Origin: Bacteroidota bacterium
GTDB lineage: Bacteria; Bacteroidota; Bacteroidia; B-17B0; Aurantibacillaceae
Direction of reading: 5' to 3'
Assembly: GCA_023251755.1 (NCBI GenBank)
Contig: JAHEYF010000008.1
Location: 1 to 64,000, forward strand
Length of the DNA stretch: 64,000 nucleotides
Part shown: in pieces, positions 52,782 to 60,261 of the stretch
Layout of the letters: each line of letters begins with the position of its first letter
Numbering within the stretch: the first letter of the stretch is position 1
Notes under the pieces: generated by a model
The model's input: the letters and a program-made list of their open reading frames with translations, nothing else
Told to the model about the DNA's origin: nothing
The model's database searches: none
Translations under genes and position numbers: made by a program

Positions 52782-55001
52782 ATGCATAGCATGAACGCCA
52801 TAGACCTTGAAGCTGAAAAAAAAGAAATACTTAACCGTTATAAAACCTTACTAAGAGCCTGTAAGCGCACCCTCGAAAAAGGTGACAAGGAGTTGATAAG
52901 AAAGGCTTTTGAGGTTGCAGTAGATGCTCACAGGGAGATGCGCCGTAAATCGGGCGAACCGTACATATACCACCCCATTGCTGTTGCACAAATTTGCGCC
53001 GAAGAAATCGGACTGGGAACAACTTCGATTGTTTGCGCTTTATTGCACGATACCGTAGAAGATACAGACCTTACCCTTGACGATATCAAGGGGATGTTTG
53101 GAGAAAAAGTAACCCAGATTATTGACGGACTTACCAAAATTTCGGGCGTATTTGACAACACCTCTTCCCTACAGGCCGAGAACTTCCGGAAGATGATGCT
53201 CACCCTTTCGGATGATGTACGCGTTATTTTAATCAAGCTGGCCGACAGGTTGCACAATATGCGTACGCTCGACAGTATGAAGCGCGACAAGCAACTGAAA
53301 ATTGCATCTGAAACCTTGTACTTATACGCGCCACTGGCACACCGGCTTGGGCTGAACAGCATTAAATCGGAGCTGGAAGATTTGGGTTTAAAGTATACCG
53401 ATACCGAATCGTACGACGAAATAATACTGCGCTTAAAAGAAACCGAGCCCGACCGGAAAAAATTCATTCAGAAATTTATTGAACCAATCAAGGAAATATT
53501 AGGAGAACAAGGTTTCAAATTCAAAATTTTCGGCCGGCCCAAGTCTATTCATTCCATTTACAATAAAATAAAATTTAAGGCCGTTACGTTTGAGGAAATT
53601 TATGACCTGTTTGCTATCCGTATTGTGATTGATACACCCTACGAACAGGAAAAATCGGATTGCTGGCGCATCTATTCTATTATCACGGACTTCTATCATC
53701 CAAGCCCCGAACGCCTGCGCGACTGGATCTCCACACCCAAAGCCAATGGTTACGAATCACTGCATACTACTGTAATGGGCCCTGAAGGAAAGTGGGTGGA
53801 AGTGCAGATACGTACAGTAAGAATGGATGACCTGGCGGAGAAGGGCTATGCCGCCCACTGGAAATACAAAGACGCTGCGGCGGAACGGGAGAGTCAATTG
53901 GAAGATTGGATCGGTAGAATCCGTGAAATGCTGGAAAGCCCTGAAGAAAATGCACTCGACTTTATTGATGATTTTAAACTGAACCTGTTTGCAGAAGAAA
54001 TTTTTGCGTTTACTCCAACCGGGGAAATGAAAACTCTTCCGATAGGTGCAACCGCATTAGACTTTGCTTTTGAAATACACAGCAAGGTTGGCGAACAATG
54101 TATAGGTGCTAAAGTAAATCACAAATTGGTTGCATTAAGTTATGAATTAAAAAGTGGTGACCAGATCGAAATCCTGACTTCTTCCAAACAAATGCCGAAG
54201 GAAGACTGGATTAATTTTGTAATTACCGCAAAAGCAAAAAGCAAAATTAAACATGCCCTGAAAGAACAACGCCGCAAGGTTGCTGAAGATGGCCGCGAAA
54301 TCTTAGAGCGGAAATTTTACAAAGCCAAACTTGATTTCACAGTTCAAAATATTCAGGAATTTACGAGCTTCCTTAAATTGCCCAATTCGCAGGAGTTGTT
54401 TTACCGGGTAGCGAAGGATGTTGTAGAAGTAAAACAAATTAAAGAGTTTGCAAAATTCAAAGCACATCCGGAAAAATTTGCAGCTAAAAAACAGGAGCAA
54501 CACGTAAGTCTTGAACAACTTGTGGCCGGAGCCAGAGGGAAAACAGACATGCTGGTGATTGGGGATGATATGCAAAAGCTGGACTACAAACTTTCGCCCT
54601 GCTGCAACCCGATACCCGGAGACGATGTGTTTGGATTTATTACTATTAATGAAGGAATAAAAATACACCGCATCAATTGCCCGAATGCTATACAACTCTT
54701 GTCAAACTATGCTTACAGGGTTGTTAAAGCCAAGTGGAACAGCCAGCAACTCATTTCGTTTCTGGCCGGAATTAAAGTGGTGGGAACCGACGAACTGGGT
54801 ATTGTAAATAACATTACAAAAATTATCTCTACACAATACAACGTAAACATGCGTTCCATTAGTTTTGATACCGAGGGGGGCGTTTTTGAAGGAACAATCA
54901 TGATTTTTGTACACAGCACCGACCACCTGACTCAACTCATCAATAAACTTAAAAAAGTTAACGGGGTACAGAATGTAACGAGGGTGGATGGGGAACAGTA
55001 A
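52782..55001 (+). CDS. RelA/SpoT-family bifunctional (p)ppGpp synthetase/hydrolase
   Basis: 739 residues, full length. The N-terminal HD hydrolase domain has YIYHPIAVAQI and CALLHDTVEDT, so the His-Asp metal site is intact. The synthetase domain has FGRPKSIHSIYNK and DLFAIRIV, then the TGS domain (FAFTPTGEMKTLPIGATALD) and the C-terminal zinc-finger/ACT region (YKLSPCCNPIPGDDVFGFI, IHRINCPNA, then VVGTDELGIVNNITKII). It controls the stringent response by making and degrading (p)ppGpp. ATG 52782 or 52791 are both possible starts. Confidence 0.95.
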   Translation: MHSMNAIDLEAEKKEILNRYKTLLRACKRTLEKGDKELIRKAFEVAVDAHREMRRKSGEPYIYHPIAVAQICAEEIGLGTTSIVCALLHDTVEDTDLTLDDIKGMFGEKVTQIIDGLTKISGVFDNTSSLQAENFRKMMLTLSDDVRVILIKLADRLHNMRTLDSMKRDKQLKIASETLYLYAPLAHRLGLNSIKSELEDLGLKYTDTESYDEIILRLKETEPDRKKFIQKFIEPIKEILGEQGFKFKIFGRPKSIHSIYNKIKFKAVTFEEIYDLFAIRIVIDTPYEQEKSDCWRIYSIITDFYHPSPERLRDWISTPKANGYESLHTTVMGPEGKWVEVQIRTVRMDDLAEKGYAAHWKYKDAAAERESQLEDWIGRIREMLESPEENALDFIDDFKLNLFAEEIFAFTPTGEMKTLPIGATALDFAFEIHSKVGEQCIGAKVNHKLVALSYELKSGDQIEILTSSKQMPKEDWINFVITAKAKSKIKHALKEQRRKVAEDGREILERKFYKAKLDFTVQNIQEFTSFLKLPNSQELFYRVAKDVVEVKQIKEFAKFKAHPEKFAAKKQEQHVSLEQLVAGARGKTDMLVIGDDMQKLDYKLSPCCNPIPGDDVFGFITINEGIKIHRINCPNAIQLLSNYAYRVVKAKWNSQQLISFLAGIKVVGTDELGIVNNITKIISTQYNVNMRSISFDTEGGVFEGTIMIFVHSTDHLTQLINKLKKVNGVQNVTRVDGEQ

Positions 55002-55008
55002 ATATTTA

Positions 55009-55097
55009 GTTTATTTGTTCACTTGTTCTTTAGTTCATTCGTTCGGAATCACCTTAGTCTGTAACTATTAAACGTTTGAACGATTAAACAATTGAAC
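55009..55097. repeat. GAACGAATAAAC-family repeat, inverted copy at 55.0 kb
   Basis: GTTTATTTGTTCACTTGTTC, then TCATTCGTTCGGAATCACC and AACTATTAAACG, then GAACGATTAAACAATTGAAC. It is the reverse complement arrangement of the 51.8-kb element, whose complement reads TCGTTCGGGATCACC then AACTATTAAACG, with substitutions in the centre. It lies between the convergent RelA/SpoT and paaD genes and touches both stops. Confidence 0.7.
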
Positions 55098-55592
55098 TTA
55101 AATGCATTTAAAATAATCGAAAGGCTCAAGGCAATCTTTACATTGATACAAAGCCTTACAGGCGGTGCTTCCAAACTGGCTGACGAGTTGTGTATGAATG
55201 GAACCGCAACGGGGACAAGTCACTTTTTTTTCTTTTCCCAGCAATATGCTTTTATCTGAAGTACTGTGTTCGGGCGGGGCAATGCCGTATTGTTTTAATC
55301 TTTCTTTTGCTTCGTTGTTGAGCCAGTCAGTTGTCCAGGCCGGCGTATAAGTTGTAATGACCTCAACACTTTCAAAGCCCTTTTGTTTCAACAGCTTTAC
55401 AATATCATCCTCCATTTGTTTCATAGCCGGGCAGCCACTGTAGGTTGGGGTAATGGTAACAATGGCATTGGTTCCATTTAGTTCTACGTTCCGCACCACA
55501 CCTAAATCAATAATGCTAATCACAGGGATTTCCGGGTCGGGAATTTCTTTTAAAATATCCCACACCTCTTTAGTGTCAAGTGTTTTACTCAT
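55098..55592 (-). CDS. paaD: 1,2-phenylacetyl-CoA epoxidase subunit PaaD
   Basis: 164 residues. The MIP18/DUF59-type domain (LKEIPDPEIPVISIIDLGVV, PTYSGCPAMKQMEDDI) is followed by a C-terminal zinc-ribbon (CPRCGSIHT, ALYQCKDCLEPFDYF). PaaD is thought to help metal-centre assembly of the PaaABC(E) epoxidase that converts phenylacetyl-CoA to its ring epoxide under aerobic conditions. It is the last gene of the cluster here, separated from paaC by a repeat array and a small ORF. Confidence 0.92.
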   Translation of the reverse strand: MSKTLDTKEVWDILKEIPDPEIPVISIIDLGVVRNVELNGTNAIVTITPTYSGCPAMKQMEDDIVKLLKQKGFESVEVITTYTPAWTTDWLNNEAKERLKQYGIAPPEHSTSDKSILLGKEKKVTCPRCGSIHTQLVSQFGSTACKALYQCKDCLEPFDYFKCI

Positions 55593-55622
55593 TTGTAGAG
55601 GGTTGTTTTTTTAAGAGAATAA

Positions 55623-55868
55623 TTAACTTATATGATCTTATGTGCCTTATATGATTCAAAAACCTCTTTAAACCATATAAGGCACATAAGGCATATAAGA
55701 TTTTACTTTCGCTTTATTCAACATTTAACTTATGTGAACTTATATGCCTTATGTGGTTCAAAAAAAATTAAACTCTATAAGGCACAAAAGATTTTACTTT
55801 AGCTTTATTCGACATTTAACTTATGTGAACTTATATGCCTTATGTGGTTCAAAAACACCTTACCGACA
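55623..55868. repeat. Tandem array of CTTATATG-family hairpin repeats
   Basis: Units start with TTAACTTAT at 55623, 55725 and 55816 (periods 102 and 91 bp; the last unit is partial). Each full unit carries a left arm like ACTTATGTGAACTTATATG...GGTT, a right arm like AACCATATAAGGCACATAAG, and a tail GATTTTACTTTAGCTTTATTCGACAT. The same hairpin word occurs once at 1272-1351. It lies within the paa cluster, just after the small ORF. Confidence 0.85.
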
Positions 55869-55869
55869 T

Positions 55870-55977
55870 TTATAAAATAAAAATAGCAGCAATGATCATA
55901 ATGACAATGATAACGATGTATTGCCAGACATCAACAAAATAAGGAGAGTATTTTTTCCAGGATTCTTTAAGTCCCAT
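55870..55977 (-). CDS. Small membrane protein (35 residues) between paaC and paaD
   Basis: ATG at 55977 and TAA at 55870 give MGLKESWKKYSPYFVDVWQY followed by IVIIVIMIIAAIFIL: a basic amphipathic start, an aromatic interface segment and one strongly hydrophobic helix running to the C-terminus. The frame starts 18 bp after the paaC stop on the same strand, as expected for a co-transcribed gene, and ends exactly at the boundary of the repeat array. The ordered layout (charged head, Trp/Tyr belt, Ile-rich helix) argues against chance. No family recognised; it could be a small membrane-tethering or regulatory peptide. Confidence 0.55.
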   Translation of the reverse strand: MGLKESWKKYSPYFVDVWQYIVIIVIMIIAAIFIL

Positions 55978-55995
55978 AAAAAGTATGTTTAAATT

Positions 55996-56754
55996 CTACC
56001 ATTTCGCGTTCGGGTGCATACGTGCCAGGTGCTGCATTTCGGCCAATATAAATCCTAAATGCTCAGTATGCACTGCTTTACGGCTGCCCGATTGCATAAA
56101 ACTTTGTTCGGGCAATTTTAATGTGGAACGTGCAATCACTTCACGCACTGTCTTTTCCCACTTCGGTTGAATGGTAGTCAGGTCAACAGCAATGCCTTCT
56201 TTAATTAACAGCGCATCCACTTCATTCATCTCAAACAACTCTCCGGTATAGCGCCAGAGTTCATTCAATCCGTTTTGTACCCGCTCATGGCTTTCTTCGG
56301 TACCATCCCCAAAACGCTCCACCCAGCTCGAAGAATGCCGAAGGTGATAAGTGATTTCTTTTACCGATTTCGCAGCAATAGCAGCCAGTGTGGCATCTTT
56401 GCTTTTGGTAAGTTCCTGGTAAAAATAAAGATCAAAAGCATCCATTAAAAACTGGCGGACAATTGTTTTGGCATAATCGCCATTGGGTTGCTCAACCAAC
56501 AAGGTGTTGTAAAATTCGCGTTCTGTTCTGAAATAAGCCAGGTCATCTTCCATGCGTCCTGCCCCTTCAACTTTTCCTGCGTAATCGAGCAATGATTTTG
56601 ACTGACCCAGCATATCCAGGGCTATATTGGTTAAAGCCAAATCTTCTTCCAGAAAAGGCCCGTGACTGGTCCATTCCGAAAGGCGTTGAGACAATATTAA
56701 ACTGTTATCGCCAAGGCGTAAACAATAATTAAAAAGCGCTTCCTGTATTGTCAT
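55996..56754 (-). CDS. paaC: 1,2-phenylacetyl-CoA epoxidase subunit PaaC
   Basis: 252 residues of the ferritin-like PaaC fold (LRLGDNSLILSQRLSEWTSH, LALTNIALDMLGQSKSLLDY, EDDLAYFRTEREFYNTLLVE, EITYHLRHSSSWVERFGDGT). PaaC is the structural partner of PaaA in the epoxidase and does not itself hold the active di-iron site. It follows paaA and paaB on the same strand, with a long word-repeat hairpin (56761-56901) between paaB and paaC. Confidence 0.93.
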   Translation of the reverse strand: MTIQEALFNYCLRLGDNSLILSQRLSEWTSHGPFLEEDLALTNIALDMLGQSKSLLDYAGKVEGAGRMEDDLAYFRTEREFYNTLLVEQPNGDYAKTIVRQFLMDAFDLYFYQELTKSKDATLAAIAAKSVKEITYHLRHSSSWVERFGDGTEESHERVQNGLNELWRYTGELFEMNEVDALLIKEGIAVDLTTIQPKWEKTVREVIARSTLKLPEQSFMQSGSRKAVHTEHLGFILAEMQHLARMHPNAKW

Positions 56755-56760
56755 GTTTAA

Positions 56761-56901
56761 AGTTTAGAGTCTATAGTTGAGAGTCCAGAGTTTGTAGTTG
56801 ACTGTTTAGAGTTTAGAGTCTATAGTTGAGTGTTTGTCGTGTAGAGTGTAAAGAGTCAACATTAGGTCTGTCTCTCTCAACTCTAAACTATAGACTCTCA
56901 A
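56761..56901. repeat. AGAGTCTATAGTTGAG-family repeat inside the paa operon
   Basis: GTTTAGAGTCTATAGTTGAG occurs at 56762-56781 and again at 56811-56830. The complementary string CTCTAAACTATAGACTCTCA follows at 56881-56900, so the right end can pair with either left copy. It fills the space between the paaB stop (56902) and the paaC start (56754) almost exactly. Confidence 0.75.
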
Positions 56902-57198
56902 CTAAATATGTTTAACCCCCTCCGGTATCTGGTAAAAAGTTGGATGTCTGTATACCTTATCATTGGCCGGTTCAAAAAACGGCCCTATGTCTTCAGGTGA
57001 ACTCGACACGATGGCCGATGAAAGAACGACCCATATTGCGGTTCCTTCGCCACGGCGGGTGTATAAATCGCGGGCATTTTGCAAAGCCATTTCTTTGTCA
57101 AAAGCATGCAGACTTCCGCAATGTACAAATGGCTGACCTGATTTTCTCTGTAAAAAAACTTCCCAAATGGGCCCTTGTGTATCTTTAGTATTGCTCAT
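56902..57198 (-). CDS. paaB: 1,2-phenylacetyl-CoA epoxidase subunit PaaB
   Basis: 98 residues from ATG 57198 (MSNTKDTQGPIWEVFLQRKS). Recognisable segments are PFVHCGSLHAFDKEMALQNA, RDLYTRRGEGTAIWVVLSSA and KVYRHPTFYQIPEGVKHI, the small subunit pattern. PaaB bridges PaaA-PaaC heterodimers into the larger complex. The start lies 25 bp after the paaA stop; a longer frame to 57291 would overlap paaA and is rejected. Confidence 0.93.
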   Translation of the reverse strand: MSNTKDTQGPIWEVFLQRKSGQPFVHCGSLHAFDKEMALQNARDLYTRRGEGTAIWVVLSSAIVSSSPEDIGPFFEPANDKVYRHPTFYQIPEGVKHI

Positions 57199-57223
57199 AT
57201 TCAAATTATTCGAAAATTTATTT

Positions 57224-58165
57224 TTAAGCGGCCACTGCGCTTTCTTTTCTTTTGTCGGCAAAAGCCTGTGCGGCTTCCCGCACCCAGGCACCTTCGGTGT
57301 GAGCTTTGACCCTTGCTGTAATCCGTTCTTTGTTGCAAGGCCCGTTGCCTTTAATTACGTTTTCAAACTCTGTCCAGTCGGGTGTGCCAAAATCGTAAGC
57401 CTGTCTTTCTTCGTTCCATTTCAAATCCTTATCCGGAATGGTGAGTCCCAGGTATTCAGTTTGCGAAATGGTTTGGTTCACAAAACGCTGGCGCAGCTGA
57501 TCGTTGCTTTCGCGTTTTATTTTCCATTTAACCGCATTGGCACTGTTGGGCGATTTATCATCGGTAGGGCCAAACATCATTAAAGTAGGCCACCACCAAC
57601 GGTTCAACGCATCCTGCGCCATTTGTTTCTGCGCAGGAGTTCCAAAAGCAAGGTGGCACATAATCTCATAGCCCTGGCGTTGGTGAAAACTTTCTTCTTT
57701 ACAAATTCTAATCATAGCGCGGCTGTATGGCCCATAAGAAGTGCGCTGCAACATCACCTGGTTCATAATGGCTGCACCGTCCACCAACCAGCCCACTGCG
57801 CCGATATCGGCCCAGGTCAGGGTAGGGTAATTAAATATGGAAGAGTATTTGGCTTTTCCGGTGTGAAGGGCATCCAGCAATTCATCACGACTGATACCAA
57901 GTGTTTCGGCTGCAGTGTATAAATATAAACCGTGACCGCCTTCATCCTGAACCTTTGCCAGCAACACCATTTTAGCCCTCAGGCTGGGTGCGCGGCTAAT
58001 CCAGTTGCCTTCGGGCAGCATACCTATTATTTCGGAATGGGCATGCTGGGATATCTGGCGAATCAGGTGCTTGCGGTAATTGTCAGGCATCCAGTCCTTG
58101 GGTTCAATCATTTCGTTGCGCTGAAGCTTGTCTTCAAAAACAACCTCAAAGTTTGTATTTTCCAT
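57224..58165 (-). CDS. paaA: 1,2-phenylacetyl-CoA epoxidase catalytic subunit PaaA
   Basis: 313 residues. Di-iron ligand segments [19 protein letters not shown] and [16 protein letters not shown] (E-x-x-H twice) are intact, as is [20 protein letters not shown]. It catalyses O2-dependent epoxidation of the aromatic ring of phenylacetyl-CoA, the committed step of aerobic phenylacetate breakdown. It is the first gene of the paaABC-ORF-paaD cluster with its own promoter at 58192-58223. The reductase paaE and the downstream paaFGHJZK genes are not in the window. Confidence 0.95.
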   Translation of the reverse strand: MENTNFEVVFEDKLQRNEMIEPKDWMPDNYRKHLIRQISQHAHSEIIGMLPEGNWISRAPSLRAKMVLLAKVQDEGGHGLYLYTAAETLGISRDELLDALHTGKAKYSSIFNYPTLTWADIGAVGWLVDGAAIMNQVMLQRTSYGPYSRAMIRICKEESFHQRQGYEIMCHLAFGTPAQKQMAQDALNRWWWPTLMMFGPTDDKSPNSANAVKWKIKRESNDQLRQRFVNQTISQTEYLGLTIPDKDLKWNEERQAYDFGTPDWTEFENVIKGNGPCNKERITARVKAHTEGAWVREAAQAFADKRKESAVAA

Positions 58166-58191
58166 TTTTCAAAGGGGTTGGGTGAACATTA

Positions 58192-58223
58192 CAAATATAC
58201 TTTCTTAGCCGTATATATTCAAA
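58192..58223 (-). promoter_or_regulatory. paa operon promoter
   Basis: On the minus strand TTTG (complement of 58220-58223), 20 bases, then TATATTTG (complement of 58192-58199), a complete match to the Bacteroidota promoter pattern. The start codon at 58165 is 27 bp further. I see no obvious operator palindrome for a PaaX-like repressor. Confidence 0.75.
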
Positions 58224-58243
58224 TTCTATCTGAATGAGATTTA

Positions 58244-59020
58244 TCAGCTCCTGCCGAGTTTTTTGGCCTCGTTCCAGAATACATCCATTTCGGCCAGGGT
58301 ACAATCGCTCAGTTGTTTGCCTTGTTCCCCGATTTTTTGTTCGATGTACTGAAAACGCTGAATAAATTTTTTATTGGTGCGTTCAAGGGCATCTTCGGGG
58401 TTGATGTTGTTAAAACGGGCATAATTGATCAAAGCAAACAATATATCCCCGAATTCATCCTCTAACTTTTCAGCCGCTGAGTTGTTTTCTACTTCCTGTT
58501 TAAACTCCTGCAACTCTTCCAGCACCTTTTCCCACACCTGCTCCTTGTGTTCCCAGTCAAAGCCTGCCCCGCGTGCCTTTTCCTGTATACGCATGGCTTT
58601 TACCAGGGCAGGCAAACTTTTCGGAACGCCACCCAGCACCGATTTATTCCCTTCTTTGAGTTTTAACTTCTCCCAGTTTTGTTTTACTTCCTCTTCGTTG
58701 TTTACTTTTACATCTCCGTATATATGCGGATGCCGTGCAATTAATTTTTCACACAAAGTGTTGAGTACATCGGCTATATCAAAATCCCCTGTTTCGCTGG
58801 CTATGCGGGCATAAAATACAATGTGCAGCAACACATCGCCCAGCTCTTTTTTAATATTGGGCATATCTTTTTCAAGCAGGGCATCGCTCAGTTCAAAGGT
58901 TTCTTCTAAGGTAAGGTAGCGCAGGCTGTCCATGGTTTGTTTCTTATCCCAGGGGCATTGTTCCCTTAATTCGTCCATTATTTTTAACAGGCGCGCAAAG
59001 GCTTCCGTTTTTTTCTGCAT
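58244..59020 (-). CDS. mazG: Nucleoside triphosphate pyrophosphohydrolase MazG
   Basis: 258 residues from ATG 59020 (MQKKTEAFARLLKIMDELRE). It has two tandem MazG domains: CPWDKKQTMDSLRYLTLEET, then ELGDVLLHIVFYARIA in the first, and EELQEFKQEVE with LEDEFGDILFALINYARF in the second, containing the metal-binding E-x-x-E/ExxD pattern. It hydrolyses NTPs/dNTPs to monophosphates and PPi as a housecleaning enzyme. The frame upstream of ATG 59020 runs through a word repeat and the next gene's promoter, so it is excluded. Confidence 0.93.
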   Translation of the reverse strand: MQKKTEAFARLLKIMDELREQCPWDKKQTMDSLRYLTLEETFELSDALLEKDMPNIKKELGDVLLHIVFYARIASETGDFDIADVLNTLCEKLIARHPHIYGDVKVNNEEEVKQNWEKLKLKEGNKSVLGGVPKSLPALVKAMRIQEKARGAGFDWEHKEQVWEKVLEELQEFKQEVENNSAAEKLEDEFGDILFALINYARFNNINPEDALERTNKKFIQRFQYIEQKIGEQGKQLSDCTLAEMDVFWNEAKKLGRS

Positions 59021-59030
59021 TCCGTTTTTT

Positions 59031-59100
59031 TTTACGAAGATACGAAGGATTGACGAGGTACGAATTCCGAAGTACGATTGACGAGGTACGAATCTACGAA
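59031..59100. repeat. GATTGACGAGGTACGAAT direct repeat
   Basis: The 18-mer GATTGACGAGGTACGAAT occurs exactly at 59048-59065 and 59076-59093 (period 28), within a run of TACGAAG/TACGAAT words. It lies in the 108-bp divergent space between mazG and the PagL-like gene, just upstream of the latter's -7 box. Confidence 0.75.
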
Positions 59101-59113
59101 TACTAAATTCTTT

Positions 59114-59121
59114 TATCTTTG
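59114..59121 (+). promoter_or_regulatory. -7 element of the PagL-like gene
   Basis: TATCTTTG fits TAnnTTTG and lies 7 bp before ATG 59129, so the transcript would be nearly leaderless at this start. No TTTG exists at -33. This supports a start at 59129 or later rather than 59078. Confidence 0.45.
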
Positions 59122-59128
59122 CCTCTTC

Positions 59129-60256
59129 ATGTTTGGTAGGGCATACATATTTATTTTCCTGATTGTTGAGCTGGCCGCTAAAGCCCAAACCGATAACCCC
59201 TATTCATATTATATCAGGGCAAGCGGGAATTTTGGTTTTATTATGCAGCACCGCAACAATATGGGGCATTTGGTAAAAGGCCACGTCTGGGGCGCAGAGC
59301 TGAATGTTATAAAACCCACCAAAGGAACAAAGCTGTGGCATTACGAAAATAATTTTCCGGAACGGGGACTTAATTTTTGTTATTATAATCTGGGCAACCC
59401 TCAGCAATTAGGGCAACTGTTTGCGATTGCCCCCTTTTACGATATTCCTTTAAAAGACCGGAACAGCCCTTTCAGGTTGTATATGCGGGTTTCTTCAGGG
59501 CTTGCATACGTTACAAAAGAATTCGACCCGATCAGCAATCATAAAAACAATGTGATCAGTGTTGGGTTCAACCCTTTTGTAAATTTTAAATGGTTTTATC
59601 ATTTTGATATTAGCCCCCGCTTGCGATGGGAAGCAGGCCTGAATTTTGCCCATGCGTCCAACGGGAAATTTAAAGCGCCAAACCTGGGTATAAATATTTT
59701 AACGTTTAACAGTGGTATTACCTGGAAATTTGGACAGGAAGTTCCTCAAACACCAGGCAGGCTACTTGTTGATTCTTCCTCAAAAGCCCCTTCACGGCAT
59801 GAACTGTATGTTATGGGCGCCATTGGCTTTAATGAAATTGAACCGCCCGGGGGGTCGAAGTACACAGCACAAACACATACCATTGGTTATTATTACAACA
59901 AGCGCAATACACACAAATTTGGTGGTGGTTTTGATTTTTATTACAGCACCGCCCTCATTGAACAAATATACCGTGATGATAGTGTAAAATACAGCAATAA
60001 ATTAAAGTATGTTCAATACGGCGTAAAGTTCAGCTATTGTTACAATGTTGGAAGAACCAGCTTTCCTGTTGAATTCGGGTATTACCTTCACACACCTTAC
60101 TTAGGCGATGGGCTGTTTTTCCACCGGATCGGGGTACGTTATTATTTACCACAAAATATTATTCTTAATTTTTCGTTAAAAACCCATTGGGCTGTAGCGA
60201 ATTATTTCGAATTTGGGGCTGGTTACCGTTTAGCTTTAAAAAATAAAAAACATTAA
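59129..60256 (+). CDS. PagL-like lipid A 3-O-deacylase / acyloxyacyl hydrolase family protein
   Basis: 375 residues from ATG 59129. Signal peptide MFGRAYIFIFLIVELAAKA, then an outer-membrane-barrel-like sequence (YIRASGNFGFIMQHRNNMGH, VSSGLAYVTKEFDP). The stretch LRWEAGLNFAHASNGKFKAP, then NLGINILTFNSGITW, contains the His-x-Ser-Asn signature of PagL enzymes, which remove the 3-O acyl chain of lipid A in the outer membrane. A second half of ~150 residues (RHELYVMGAIGFNEIEPPGG to the end) is also barrel-like, making the protein about twice the length of classical PagL. It precedes the DUF2807 gene by 5 bp. Confidence 0.72.
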   Translation: MFGRAYIFIFLIVELAAKAQTDNPYSYYIRASGNFGFIMQHRNNMGHLVKGHVWGAELNVIKPTKGTKLWHYENNFPERGLNFCYYNLGNPQQLGQLFAIAPFYDIPLKDRNSPFRLYMRVSSGLAYVTKEFDPISNHKNNVISVGFNPFVNFKWFYHFDISPRLRWEAGLNFAHASNGKFKAPNLGINILTFNSGITWKFGQEVPQTPGRLLVDSSSKAPSRHELYVMGAIGFNEIEPPGGSKYTAQTHTIGYYYNKRNTHKFGGGFDFYYSTALIEQIYRDDSVKYSNKLKYVQYGVKFSYCYNVGRTSFPVEFGYYLHTPYLGDGLFFHRIGVRYYLPQNIILNFSLKTHWAVANYFEFGAGYRLALKNKKH

Positions 60257-60261
60257 GACAA

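Noticed and set aside
55623-55868. Tandem repeats considered as a CRISPR array
   Set aside because: Units are ~91-102 bp hairpins with no unique spacers of constant length and no cas genes nearby.
57199-57291. 31-residue N-terminal extension of PaaB
   Set aside because: It would overlap the 3' end of paaA by 68 bp; ATG 57198 matches the family start.
59078-59128. 17-residue N-terminal extension of the PagL-like protein
   Set aside because: It would overlap the GTACGAAT repeat and the -7 box; ATG 59129 starts a proper signal peptide.
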